A DNA stretch of 64,000 nt from Bacteroidales bacterium (GTDB lineage Bacteria; Bacteroidota; Bacteroidia; Bacteroidales; F082): contig JAFPUN010000002.1 of assembly GCA_017395365.1 (NCBI GenBank), forward strand, positions 1-64,000, written 5' to 3'. The position numbers and the translations under genes were made by a program. Positions 9,089 to 17,732 of the stretch are shown piece by piece. Every line of letters begins with the position of its first letter. Position 1 is the first letter of the stretch. The notes beneath the pieces are model-generated. The model saw only the letters and a list, made by a program, of their open reading frames with translations. It was not told the DNA's origin and did no database searches.

Positions 9089-11758
9089 TTACAGTTTGGT
9101 GTTAGTTTCTATGAATGTATTGTATTCTTCCAAGTCTTTCGACTGATAGAAGATGGGATAGTTCTTGTTGGAGATGGGTACCACGGTGTATTTTGCCTTG
9201 TCGATGCCACCAAAGACATAGTCAGAAGCTGTCATCGAGGCAAGGTATTGCTTGGCCCGGGTCTCGTTTTCAAAGTTACCAATGGTGATGAGGGTGTGGT
9301 CATCGTCGAGGATGACATTCTTGACATTAAAGCTACGGACACGATGCTCTTTCTTGTTGAAGTCGCTGATACGGACCAGTAACGGGTCGATGCGTACGTT
9401 CTTCGAGTCGCAAACAATCATCACGAAATGCTCAATATGAGGTTCATAGGTATAAGGCGAGGCCTTCTTCACCTCGGGTTGCTCTCCGCCTTCCTTGTTA
9501 TCGATCTCGGTGAGCACCAAGCCCAGGCTGTATTCCTCGTTGATATCGGTCAACACCTGTCGAGCGTACGGCGTAATGCTGCTATTGGGATAAGTACGCA
9601 CCAAGTCGTAGAGGGCAAAGGCCATGGTGTCGATGGCTACGAGACGACCTTGTGCCACGGCATGAAGGAAAGCGAAACGCGGCATGAAGGCCGTGTCGGA
9701 GGAATAGAGCTGCATCGCTCGCTCCGTATTCATCTTCACACGATAGTACTGGCCTTGCTCGAAAGCATCGTAAGTCTTGGAATAGAACTCAGAGGCTTCC
9801 TTCTCTTGCGCCTGCATCTTCTGGAAATACTCGGGATCGTTGATGAACTCGGCATAGCTCGACGTGGGGTATTTGTCGAAGATCTTACCTTTGTAGTACA
9901 ACGACTGTTCCTCATGGTTGAGGTCTTTGTGCATCTTATAGAGGGCATACCAGGTAGGCAGCTCCTTCTCGTTGCCAGGATAGCGGGTGTCGAGTTTCTC
10001 GTACGACTCGATGGAACGCGGCAGGTCGTCAAGACGGTCCATGTAGAGGAAGCCGAGATGATAGAGGCCATCGGAGATGAGTGAGTCGCAGACCTCTTTC
10101 TGCTCCATGGTGAAGGGCAGGTCGCGGAGATAGTAGCCACGGTCGTGGGTGGTGTAAGTGGCGTTGAGCGAGTCTTGTTTGGCTTTGGCGTTTTTCGCCT
10201 CGGTCATCCCTTCGTCTTCGTCGCCGGAGAGGAAGGCTGCAAAACTCTGCTTGTCGCTGATGCGCCAGTTGTCCTCGTTTTTGCGCATGCCCCACTTACG
10301 GGTGAACTCGGTCATACCTTTTGAGACAGAAGTGGGGTTGTAGAAGTACCATGAAGACCCGCTCCCCGAGGTAGGCTCCGACTTGGGCTGTTCAACGTCA
10401 CCCACAGCAGATCCCATCAAGGCAAGCTGTTCCTCGTATTCTTGTCGCGCCTTTTCCATCTCCTCTTGTTCGATGACTTGCGCGATGATACGGTCGATGA
10501 GGATGTTACGCGACACGCTGTCCATGGCGGCCACGCGCAGCAGGCTGTCCTGGTCGCGGACGACGGTGGCATACATCACCAGCTCGTTGAGGGTCTGCGA
10601 GATGTTCATGATGCTGTCGTAGTCCTTATAGTCGCGGCTCATGCTGGTGACGACGGTGTCATAGTAGGCCTGTGCCAATTCGTAGTCGCTGCGTTCAAAG
10701 AGCATGGAGGCCGCCTTGAGCGACGAGTACATGCGTTGAATCTGGTTGTCCTTATAGGCTGCCACCGACTTACGCAGGTAGTTGATGGCCTTGCTTTCGT
10801 CGCTTTCGCGGAGGGCCAGCTCGGCCATGGCGTAGTAGATGCGGTCGCGATAGTCCTCGTTGTTGGGATCGCGGAGCATCTTGTTCATCATCTTGTAGAG
10901 TTCCTTGGCGTTGTCGGACGTGCCCATCTTGGCCATATTCATGCGCGACTCAAACTCCATCTCATAATCGGGGTTGCGCTTGATGACTTTCTTGAACTGC
11001 GCCGTGGCGCGTTGCGCATCGCCTTGATGCATATAGATCTGTCCCAAGATGAACATGGCGCGGGTGCGCAGGTCGCGGTCGTTGTTGAGCAGCAGACCGC
11101 TCTTCAGGTAACGCACGGCGTTGTTGTAGTCCTTCACGGCGATAAAGTAGTCGGCAATGGTGAAGTCGATGTTGCGCATCAGCTCCTTGGGGGGCTTGGT
11201 CAAGCCTGCGGTCCTGGCCTGCAGTTGCTCGATCATGGCTACAGCCTTGGGATACTCCTCGGTCTGGATGTAAGTCTTGATGAGCCACATATTGGCCACA
11301 TAGGCGATGTCGTTGTAGTTGTATTCGGTAGCAACGAAGTCAAAGGTTCGCTTGGCGGGAATGTAGTCGTGTTTATAGAAATGCGCCTTGCCCATGACGA
11401 GATAGGCGTCATCGATCCATTTCACGCGTTCGCGGCTGCCGAATTTCATCGAGTGTTTCTGCACGCAGATGGCAGTCTTCTCGATGGCGCGGTCCATGGT
11501 GGAGTTCATCGCCATGCCGTTTTGCTGTGTCCCGTAGTTGTAGACACGGAGCACCTGCGTGTAGTCGTCCTTCACGGTACTACGCAGTTGCTTGTCGCCC
11601 TCCTTGAGGCTCTGCTCGCCATTGAAATAGACGTTATAGTGGCTGGTCAAATTATGGTACATGCGACGGGTGAGGGTGTTCTTCTTGGTGGAGCATCCGC
11701 TCAACATCAAGGCCAACACGCAGCCTATCGTCATGAATATGTAGGTTCTTCTATGCAC
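9089..11758 (-). CDS. porW: Type IX secretion lipoprotein PorW/SprE-like
   Basis: 889-residue lipoprotein; the signal ends at LALMLSGC with Cys22 as the lipidation site. The sequence just after it (STKKNTLTRRMYHNLTSHYN) matches the characteristic start of PorW/SprE. Repeated TPR-like helices cover about residues 120-400, for example RTRAMFILGQIYMHQGDAQR. The middle is charged and low in complexity (about 420-480); a C-terminal region follows near residue 780. PorW/SprE is needed for T9SS secretion and is linked to coupling of the ring components to the translocon. Its upstream neighbour is the predicted pseudokinase, 66 bp away on the same strand. Confidence 0.88.
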   Translation of the reverse strand: MHRRTYIFMTIGCVLALMLSGCSTKKNTLTRRMYHNLTSHYNVYFNGEQSLKEGDKQLRSTVKDDYTQVLRVYNYGTQQNGMAMNSTMDRAIEKTAICVQKHSMKFGSRERVKWIDDAYLVMGKAHFYKHDYIPAKRTFDFVATEYNYNDIAYVANMWLIKTYIQTEEYPKAVAMIEQLQARTAGLTKPPKELMRNIDFTIADYFIAVKDYNNAVRYLKSGLLLNNDRDLRTRAMFILGQIYMHQGDAQRATAQFKKVIKRNPDYEMEFESRMNMAKMGTSDNAKELYKMMNKMLRDPNNEDYRDRIYYAMAELALRESDESKAINYLRKSVAAYKDNQIQRMYSSLKAASMLFERSDYELAQAYYDTVVTSMSRDYKDYDSIMNISQTLNELVMYATVVRDQDSLLRVAAMDSVSRNILIDRIIAQVIEQEEMEKARQEYEEQLALMGSAVGDVEQPKSEPTSGSGSSWYFYNPTSVSKGMTEFTRKWGMRKNEDNWRISDKQSFAAFLSGDEDEGMTEAKNAKAKQDSLNATYTTHDRGYYLRDLPFTMEQKEVCDSLISDGLYHLGFLYMDRLDDLPRSIESYEKLDTRYPGNEKELPTWYALYKMHKDLNHEEQSLYYKGKIFDKYPTSSYAEFINDPEYFQKMQAQEKEASEFYSKTYDAFEQGQYYRVKMNTERAMQLYSSDTAFMPRFAFLHAVAQGRLVAIDTMAFALYDLVRTYPNSSITPYARQVLTDINEEYSLGLVLTEIDNKEGGEQPEVKKASPYTYEPHIEHFVMIVCDSKNVRIDPLLVRISDFNKKEHRVRSFNVKNVILDDDHTLITIGNFENETRAKQYLASMTASDYVFGGIDKAKYTVVPISNKNYPIFYQSKDLEEYNTFIETNTKL

Positions 11759-11824
11759 TTCGTTGTCGTTTTACAAACAATAACTCCAAAAAGGCCGAAT
11801 TATTACGGCGGGATTCAAAAAGCG

Positions 11825-13021
11825 TCACTGGCGGTTGGGGAACCATTTCTTGGCCTCTTCGAGCAAGACCGAGTCGGTGGCTTTGGGAAGTCCCTCCCTA
11901 ATCTTCACCGCGATGGTGTCAGTGGTCGTCTTGAACTCGGTGAGCAGCAGACGGTCGAAATCATCGAGGCGGCTGTTCACGATGCCAGCGCTCTGGTCCT
12001 CCAAGGCTTTCAAGGCCTTGCCCTTGTATTCTTCCATCGACAAGTAAGGCATGAGGGTCTCGACAAGCTGGAGGCTGTCTTCCGACCAGTCGACGGCGAC
12101 AGGTTCGTCAAGCGACTGCATGGCATATTTCTCGCAGAGCTGAGGCAATCCCGCTTGAATCTTGTCGACCTCGCGGGTGAAGTCGTGAGCCAGGCGTTCG
12201 GCGCGTTCCTTCTCGACATTGGCCTTGATTTTGGGGACATAGATGAATGCCAGCGCGCCCAAAATGAGCAGGACTGCGGCCACAATGGCGACCTTCACGA
12301 TCGAGTGACTCTTGGTGATGGCGGAGCGCACGTCGCTGACGTTGTCGTAGCGCTGTTCGCGCGAGAACTGGGTGCAATGCGTGGCCACAGCACCAAACTG
12401 CTTCGATATATTGCGTTCGCCGATGAACTCCATGATCTTGCCCAACGAATAGATGTCGGCGCGGTTGTCGACATCCTCGCCCTTGATGATCTCGGGGGCC
12501 ACAAACTCCATCTCCTTGATGAGTAGCTCGCGGTCGGCATCCTGTTTCGTCTCGGGCACGCCGAGGTCGATGAGGCGGGCGCGGCAGTCGTTGGCGGTCA
12601 CCAAGATGTTCTCGGGACTGAGGTTGCAGTGCACGATGCCGTTGCGGTGGAGGTAATACAAGGCCTCGCACACTTCGGCGAGGACGCTCTTCACCTGTTT
12701 CTCGGAGAGGGTGCCCACACGCACATGTTCGGCCAACGACTTGCCCTCGATGTATTCGAAGATGATGCAGTCGCCTAAACCTTCGATTTGAACGAAATCA
12801 AGTGCCTTGCGGATATATTTATTGTCGAGTATCGAGGTGGTATCATATTCCTGACGCAACGATGCGCGGCAGGCCGCGTCGGCGGCGCACTCGGGCTTCA
12901 ACGCCTTGACAATGACCTTTTTGCCGTTGAATTTGGCCGTATAGACCCGGCTATTGCCATAGCGTGAGCTATGCAACGGACGCAGGTCGGTATAGTCGGT
13001 TGAAAAGTTATTCTCTGCCAT
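11825..13021 (-). CDS. Protein kinase-like membrane protein, predicted pseudokinase
   Basis: 398 residues from MAENNFSTDY. Residues about 15-235 form a Hanks-type kinase fold: ATP-site Lys39 in VIVKALKP, helix-C Glu58, Asp152 in IDLG and APE at 175-177. The catalytic loop, normally HRDLKPEN, reads HCNLSPEN (131-138), so both the catalytic Asp and the following Lys are absent. One membrane helix (about 242-261) is followed by about 135 residues predicted to be periplasmic. It probably acts as a sensor or scaffold rather than an enzyme, perhaps serving T9SS since porW follows. An ATG at 13078 was rejected because a -7 box lies downstream of it. Confidence 0.82.
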   Translation of the reverse strand: MAENNFSTDYTDLRPLHSSRYGNSRVYTAKFNGKKVIVKALKPECAADAACRASLRQEYDTTSILDNKYIRKALDFVQIEGLGDCIIFEYIEGKSLAEHVRVGTLSEKQVKSVLAEVCEALYYLHRNGIVHCNLSPENILVTANDCRARLIDLGVPETKQDADRELLIKEMEFVAPEIIKGEDVDNRADIYSLGKIMEFIGERNISKQFGAVATHCTQFSREQRYDNVSDVRSAITKSHSIVKVAIVAAVLLILGALAFIYVPKIKANVEKERAERLAHDFTREVDKIQAGLPQLCEKYAMQSLDEPVAVDWSEDSLQLVETLMPYLSMEEYKGKALKALEDQSAGIVNSRLDDFDRLLLTEFKTTTDTIAVKIREGLPKATDSVLLEEAKKWFPNRQ

Positions 13022-13045
13022 TCCTATTATAAAAGTATTTGGGCG

Positions 13046-13079
13046 CAAAGATAACGCATTTTTCCGAACCGATGGCAAA
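13046..13079 (-). promoter_or_regulatory. Predicted promoter of the pseudokinase-porW cluster
   Basis: On the minus strand, TTTG (13076-13079), a 22-base spacer and TATCTTTG (13046-13053). It is placed correctly for a start codon at 13021. Confidence 0.6.
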
Positions 13080-13145
13080 AGTGGGGCGGAAAAAGATTAA
13101 TTGACCCAAAAAGTGCTGTGTTTCCAGAATTAATGTGTACTTTTG

Positions 13146-13223
13146 CACATCAATATAGAAGGAGACGACACCCAACTCACCCTCTTGATGCTCAACACGG
13201 GCACCCATTCCGATTTGTTCTGA
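13146..13223 (+). pseudogene. Relic C-terminus of a YafQ/RelE-type toxin
   Basis: A 25-codon open stretch ending in TGA reads HINIEGDDTQLTLLMLNTGT followed by HSDLF. The ending (T)GTHSDLF preceded by LTL-(V/M) is the usual C-terminus of YafQ-family mRNA interferases. No start codon or upstream body is present, so it appears to be a fragment. It lies beside an intact YoeB-type toxin-antitoxin pair. The match is short and made by eye. Confidence 0.45.
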
Positions 13224-13250
13224 GCGCTACGTGCCGATCAAGGCGGACAA

Positions 13251-13868
13251 TCACTCCGTTTCGTTGAGCAATTTCGTCATGGTGATGTCGTTGTTAATCA
13301 GGTAGACATCAACCTCGTCAAGTTGGCCGAACTTCTTCAAGTTCTTATATACCGTCTTGATTTCCGATTTGGAGATTTTGTGCAGCATATTGGTCCAAAA
13401 GACGAGCACCGTGTAGCCCTTCTCCCCTTTGATTTCCGGGAAAACGGTCTGCATTTCGCTTAACTTGACCTTATAGCCATCCAAAGGCACGGTTGTGGCA
13501 GGCGGAAACTCGTCAAACTGGTGGTTGAAGTCCCAATTCAGGTTGAAGCCAAGCGTGGGCGGACAATAGCAGTTGATGTGGAACGAGACGAGTTCGCTGC
13601 TGTGGAAATACATGATTTTCAGGGGCTGGTAGAGGTTTTTCATCTGCATGGAGTCCGCGCCGAGGTTGCTGACTTGCCTGAATTGTTCTTCGTCGCACAC
13701 CAAGGGCGTGAAGGCAAAATCCTTAGGCAGCTTGCGATAGAATTTCTCGCATTGCTCCGCGTCGTAGCCGTTGATTTCGCGGAAACCGAAGAGCATGGGG
13801 GCGAGGGTGTTGCAGCCTGAGAGGACGAGCAAGACTGCAATAACAATTATGGACGCATATTTTCTCAT
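13251..13868 (-). CDS. Hypothetical lipoprotein
   Basis: 205 residues with a lipoprotein signal ending LLVLSGC (Cys19). The mature part has no motif I recognise; it contains a YCPPTLGFNLNWDFN segment and two further cysteines (CEKFY, VCDEE). The C-terminal part (GYTVLVFWTN then LINNDITMTKLLNETE) looks thioredoxin-like in outline, but there is no CXXC. It begins 1 base after the YoeB toxin stop on the same strand, so it may be cotranscribed with that pair. Function unknown. Confidence 0.7.
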   Translation of the reverse strand: MRKYASIIVIAVLLVLSGCNTLAPMLFGFREINGYDAEQCEKFYRKLPKDFAFTPLVCDEEQFRQVSNLGADSMQMKNLYQPLKIMYFHSSELVSFHINCYCPPTLGFNLNWDFNHQFDEFPPATTVPLDGYKVKLSEMQTVFPEIKGEKGYTVLVFWTNMLHKISKSEIKTVYKNLKKFGQLDEVDVYLINNDITMTKLLNETE

Positions 13869-14147
13869 TCATTTATCCTCATAATGTCCGTAAGCAGAAA
13901 TGACGATTACAATCACTTCCATATCACGAATTTCGTAAACCAAACGATGCTTTTTCGTAATGCGGCGCGACCACTGACCAACTCTGTCGCCAGATAAAGG
14001 TTCTGGTTTTCCTGTTCCTGTTTTAGGATGCTCATACAATTCATCTATCAACTTAACGGCTTTCCTGAAAGCGGTAGGTTCCTGACGCTTCAATTTGGCC
14101 AAATCGTCCAATGCCTCTTTCTGATATCGAACATCATACATGGTCAA
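13869..14147 (-). CDS. YoeB/Txe-family mRNA interferase toxin
   Basis: 92 residues, the family's usual length. Matches YoeB through GTGKPEPLSGD, WSRRITKKHRLVYEI and the terminal SAYGHYEDK. Likely catalytic residues are Glu49, Arg68, His88 and Tyr89, corresponding to Glu46, Arg65, His83 and Tyr84 of E. coli YoeB. The toxin cuts mRNA in the ribosome when not bound by antitoxin. The start overlaps the antitoxin stop by 4 bases (ATGA), giving translational coupling. Confidence 0.92.
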   Translation of the reverse strand: MTMYDVRYQKEALDDLAKLKRQEPTAFRKAVKLIDELYEHPKTGTGKPEPLSGDRVGQWSRRITKKHRLVYEIRDMEVIVIVISAYGHYEDK

Positions 14148-14392
14148 AGAGCTTCTAGATATTTATGCATTTCTTCCGGGGAAGAAAAAGAGACATACTC
14201 GCCCTTCTCGTAATCTTCCATACGCTTATCAACCATGGAGAGAAACTCATCCTTGGTCATTAAAGCCTCATCTTCCTGCTTTTGACGAGCAAGTTTTCTC
14301 AAATAGAGCATCGCCTTCTTCATCAAATCCGAATCTTCGGCGATAATGCTCAAGCTATGGTAAACATCCGCATTCATTTGAACAGTAGTCAT
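14144..14392 (-). CDS. Antitoxin partner of the YoeB toxin
   Basis: 82 residues from MTTVQMNADVYHSLS. The N-terminus fits a beta strand followed by helices, as in small antitoxin DNA-binding domains. The C-terminus (KRMEDYEKGEYVSF then PEEMHKYLEAL) is the acidic, helical type that wraps a RelE-fold toxin. The start at 14392 is chosen because GGAGG, a real Shine-Dalgarno sequence and unusual in this phylum, lies 5 bases upstream; the longer frame from 14455 would place that sequence inside the gene. Such antitoxins usually repress their own operon with the toxin. Confidence 0.8.
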   Translation of the reverse strand: MTTVQMNADVYHSLSIIAEDSDLMKKAMLYLRKLARQKQEDEALMTKDEFLSMVDKRMEDYEKGEYVSFSSPEEMHKYLEAL

Positions 14393-14457
14393 TTTTCCTC
14401 CTTTTTTCTGCAAAAATAGACATTTTTTCTGAAATTTATAGGAAAAAGTTTTCATTA

Positions 14458-14667
14458 TTATTCCTCATCGGGTTTATACTCCAGAATATCCCCCGGTGTG
14501 CATTGCAGCTCGCGGCAGATGGCATTGAGGGTGTTGAGGCGGATGGCCTTGGCCTTACCCGTCTTGAGGATGGAGAGGTTGGCTTGGGTGAGGCCGATGC
14601 GCTCGGCCAGTTCGTTGGAGCGCATCTTGCGCTTGGCGAGCATTACGTCTAAGTTCATGATAATCAT
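14458..14667 (-). CDS. XRE-family (Cro/CI) transcriptional regulator
   Basis: 69 residues, nearly all helix-turn-helix: LAKRKMRSNELAERIGLTQA followed by NLSILKTGKAKAIRLNTLNAICRELQC, then TPGDILEYKPDEE. This is the YozG-like short XRE family that is usually paired with a DUF2975 membrane protein, and one lies just upstream (14825-15298, same strand). It probably regulates its own operon. An alternative start is the ATG at 14658. Confidence 0.88.
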   Translation of the reverse strand: MIIMNLDVMLAKRKMRSNELAERIGLTQANLSILKTGKAKAIRLNTLNAICRELQCTPGDILEYKPDEE

Positions 14668-14824
14668 AGCTTCTTCTTTTTTATCACAAAACCTTCAAAA
14701 CAAGGCAAAACTCCATGAGACCGTGTGGCGGCTGCACAACCGTGCGCCGCCGGAAGCCCGCCGGTTGGCAGGCTTCCCACAACCCTAAAAAGGTTTTGTA
14801 GGTTTTGCAAGTTTTGTGACATAA

Positions 14825-15298
14825 TCAGACGGTTAAGTTGTTTTCCTCCACCGCGTCGGCGGCCACTTTGTACATGAAGGCGAAAAAGAGCAGGAAGAAA
14901 GGAGAGAGAAAGTTGGTGTGCGTCAATTGCAATACTACATCATCTTTCCACAAGAGGGAAAAATCAGCCCTACCAAAGAGGTAGACAAAATCAGCCAAGG
15001 CAATCCAAAACATTAGTTTTTCATTGCTTCTGGGGAAAGCGATATTTTCGCGAAGTCCTTTCAAAGTATTGAAGACAACTTTAACGCACATGCCAATCAA
15101 AGCTATTGTTCCTGCAACATAACAAAAGAATATGAAAACTTTCACAAACGTGTTTTGCGACCAATCAACGGGATGAGAAGAAGCATTGCTACTGAACACG
15201 GAAATGAAAAAGACCACCATTGACACTGCCCAAACAAGGCAAAATGCAAGTGCCACATAACTACAAATGCGTATACCTTTCCAAGTCTTTTGATTCAT
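14825..15298 (-). CDS. DUF2975-like membrane protein
   Basis: 157 residues with four predicted membrane helices (about 9-33, 49-73, 93-109, 128-147). The spacing of helices and the polar segment with FNTLKGLRENIAFPRSNEK fit DUF2975, whose genes are nearly always followed by a small XRE regulator as here. The biochemical role of the family is unknown; the pairing suggests a membrane sensor or partner of the regulator. The 157-bp gap to the regulator holds a GC-rich imperfect palindrome around 14720-14785. Confidence 0.75.
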   Translation of the reverse strand: MNQKTWKGIRICSYVALAFCLVWAVSMVVFFISVFSSNASSHPVDWSQNTFVKVFIFFCYVAGTIALIGMCVKVVFNTLKGLRENIAFPRSNEKLMFWIALADFVYLFGRADFSLLWKDDVVLQLTHTNFLSPFFLLFFAFMYKVAADAVEENNLTV

Positions 15299-15310
15299 AG
15301 CAACAACAAT

Positions 15311-15913
15311 TTAGTTTCTGATTTCTATCAAACACAATGCAAATGTAGCAGTAGAGCAATTATGAGAAGGATCAGGATCAGCTGGCCCATCATCTATCCA
15401 CCAAAGAGCATTGGCTTTCGGATGAAAGGTAATAATCCCTTTTATATAGCATTTCTTATCTCGGTCTATTCCATCAAACAACGCCATATCTCCTTCAATA
15501 TGAATCCGTTCAGAAAGAAAATCGGCATTCATCGCAGTAAGGGAATCATCAGAAATAACAAATTGGACATAAAGGCTGTCGGATTCATTCGGCAACAGTG
15601 TTTGCCCATCCACATGGTTAATCCAACCACAAGTTTTAACGGTATCTCCTTCACGTGAATAATAAGGATAATTCGGCTTGTCAGCCCTTGTATTGTATTG
15701 CATATAATGCACTATATCAATCCAAGAGTTATAACCTGTGTCCAATTCCATTCCTTCGTAATAATTGACGCATTCGCAGTCATTAGTCAATGGATTGTAC
15801 ACAATTCCATCATGCCCATAATAACAATTCTTTTTTTTCTCGCATCCCTGAATAAACGGAATGACAACCACCATAATGGCCAAAGCCATCAAGATTAAAT
15901 TCTTCTTTTTCAT
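15311..15913 (-). CDS. Hypothetical lipoprotein
   Basis: 200 residues. The N-terminal signal ends FIQGC with Cys24 as the probable lipidation site, followed by EKKKNCYYGHDGIVYNPLTN and DCECVNYYEG, a small Cys-rich, EGF-like segment. The rest has no recognised motif, with an acidic WWIDDGPADPDPSHNC stretch near the C-terminus. It is probably attached to the outer membrane. It is followed by the DUF2975 gene 12 bp away on the same strand. Function unknown. Confidence 0.7.
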   Translation of the reverse strand: MKKKNLILMALAIMVVVIPFIQGCEKKKNCYYGHDGIVYNPLTNDCECVNYYEGMELDTGYNSWIDIVHYMQYNTRADKPNYPYYSREGDTVKTCGWINHVDGQTLLPNESDSLYVQFVISDDSLTAMNADFLSERIHIEGDMALFDGIDRDKKCYIKGIITFHPKANALWWIDDGPADPDPSHNCSTATFALCLIEIRN

Positions 15914-15977
15914 TGTTTTAATCTTTTTTATTTGACATTATTTATTTTCTATTGTAAATGTTATTTGACTCATTCCT

Positions 15978-17498
15978 TTATCTATCCACAACGAAACGCA
16001 AGACATGCACTGCACTTTCGCTATCGAAAACCCTCAACAGATAAACTCCAGCTGACAAATTACTAACATTTGCTTCATTTCCGCAAAAACTCAAAACGCA
16101 TTGTCCCAAAGTGTTGTACACCTGCGTTTCCTTAGCTTCCATGCCGCCAAATCTAATGGTTTCTTTGGCTGGATTGGGATAGACGTAAGCCATGCTCTCT
16201 TCTTGGATTTCATCAAGGCCGACAGTACCGTCGGCATTGATTTTCAAGGCAAAAACATCAAACCTTTGTGCTTGAAAATTTCCTAATGAACCAGCCACTA
16301 GGCAACCGCCGTCAGCGGTGGCATTAATAACCATGGCTTGATAGTTCCCGTCTCTCAAAAAACGCTTCTTCCATTCAACGTTCAGGTCTTGGTCGGCTTT
16401 GATGACCGAAATGCCCGTCGGGAAAGGCTGCATCAAACCACCTGGCCCCGGATGTTCATTAAGTATGGAACACTGAAAGACATTGCATTTCATCTCAGCG
16501 ATCTCCCGAAAGTCCATTGACCTGTAGAATGCCGGATATTCAACAGTATCGTTCATGTGTTCTGTAATAAGCATGTTTTCAGGCTGATGAAAATCGTTCT
16601 CGTATTTGGCCAAGATAACAGAATGGTCGTAGGCATAAGGATAGCCGTTGGCATGGAGCAGCGTTTCCGACAATCTCGAGGAAACCACGTAGGATCCATT
16701 CGGAAGCTTGCCTGCCTGGCTGTTAATCATATCATGAATAAAATAATGACATGATTCCCCACTGTTTCCTTCAGGCACTGTCCATTGAAATATGGTATCC
16801 CTGCTAATGGATTGCAAAGAATCGTCAAAAAACAAAATGCCCATGTGAGAAAGGCCAAAGTCGCCAAACAGTCCTATCCTGCCCTCTTCGTCATGAAACA
16901 GATTACACGCTTCCGCCAAAGAATCTCTTTCCAACCTTTGGCAATTGAGCAGATTGCCGTCAAAATCAAATCTAGTAAGAAAAATGGAGTTGGGCATTTC
17001 TCCAAGCCTTGAAGTCAAGGCAGCATAGAAACTCGAGTCGGACTTAAGGAATTTCGCATCAAAGAATCTGCTTCCTTCATCGAAGAAAGAGCAGGCAATC
17101 GTTCTCCTTGAAACAATGTTCAAGTCTTCATCGACATGCAGGAGCATAATCGCTGCCGTACTGCCATCGGCGGGATGGCTGGGGCATAAGACCATATACT
17201 CATCTCCATTGTCTTCGGGCAAATGCAGGATCCTATAGGCATAGATGGTCGTATCTTCTGCCATAACACTTCTCTTAGCTTGAATCTCTCCTTCAACTGA
17301 CAATTTCAACAACATACTACTTGGCCCCCAATAGTCATGCGCACTGACCAGGAAGCCGCCATCCGAAGTTTCTATGGCGTCGGTTACAAACCAAGAATGG
17401 TCCGGTTCGGAATACGTGGTCAGAAAGCCTTTCTCTTGGGCTGCCAGAGAGAGACAACAAAACATAACCAGACCGAACAACAAATTTCTTTTCAACAT
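15978..17498 (-). CDS. Secreted protein with type IX sorting domain
   Basis: 506 residues with a signal peptide (MLKRNLLFGLVMFCCLSLAA). The central region has repeated beta segments such as ETSDGGFLVSAHDY and NATADGGCLVAGSLG, the pattern of beta-propeller proteins described as delta-60 repeat-like in this phylum. The last 80 residues are a type A T9SS sorting domain: VYPNPAKETIRFGG, QVYNTLGQCVLSF, VSNLSAGVYLLRVFD and final FVVDR. It would be exported across the outer membrane by the system that includes the PorW and SprA encoded in this window. Enzymatic activity is not evident. Confidence 0.85.
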   Translation of the reverse strand: MLKRNLLFGLVMFCCLSLAAQEKGFLTTYSEPDHSWFVTDAIETSDGGFLVSAHDYWGPSSMLLKLSVEGEIQAKRSVMAEDTTIYAYRILHLPEDNGDEYMVLCPSHPADGSTAAIMLLHVDEDLNIVSRRTIACSFFDEGSRFFDAKFLKSDSSFYAALTSRLGEMPNSIFLTRFDFDGNLLNCQRLERDSLAEACNLFHDEEGRIGLFGDFGLSHMGILFFDDSLQSISRDTIFQWTVPEGNSGESCHYFIHDMINSQAGKLPNGSYVVSSRLSETLLHANGYPYAYDHSVILAKYENDFHQPENMLITEHMNDTVEYPAFYRSMDFREIAEMKCNVFQCSILNEHPGPGGLMQPFPTGISVIKADQDLNVEWKKRFLRDGNYQAMVINATADGGCLVAGSLGNFQAQRFDVFALKINADGTVGLDEIQEESMAYVYPNPAKETIRFGGMEAKETQVYNTLGQCVLSFCGNEANVSNLSAGVYLLRVFDSESAVHVLRFVVDR

Positions 17499-17520
17499 AA
17501 TTGCAACAATAAATACCCTG

Positions 17521-17528
17521 CAAAATTA
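17521..17528 (-). promoter_or_regulatory. Predicted -7 box of the T9SS cargo gene
   Basis: On the minus strand TAATTTTG, matching TAnnTTTG, 22 bases upstream of the start codon at 17498. No good -33 TTTG at standard spacing was found. Confidence 0.4.
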
Positions 17529-17625
17529 CAAATATTTATCGAATTACAATATATTTTTGATGAAATATTTGATTTTTTTCCAAATCACACCAAACTTATC
17601 AGAAATACATCTCCGGGAAGATCGT

Positions 17626-17674
17626 GATACCCTATCCGTAACTCATAAAAAAACAGGGTTACGGAGCAAGTATC
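17626..17674 (-). terminator. Hairpin after the DUF4143 ATPase gene
   Basis: Nested stems GATAC/GTATC (outer) and CCGTAAC/GTTACGG (17636-17642 with 17658-17664) enclose an A-rich loop. It lies about 60 bases past the stop codon at 17733 and may act as its terminator, although no long U-tract follows. Confidence 0.35.
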
Positions 17675-17732
17675 GCAAAATATCATAGTAAGAACGTTTG
17701 TTTTACCAATGAATCAATGTACCTTGTGTGGC

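Noticed and set aside
10442-12526. Rightward ORF of 694 codons
   Set aside because: It is antisense to porW and the pseudokinase gene, crosses the gap between them, and has no recognisable domain.
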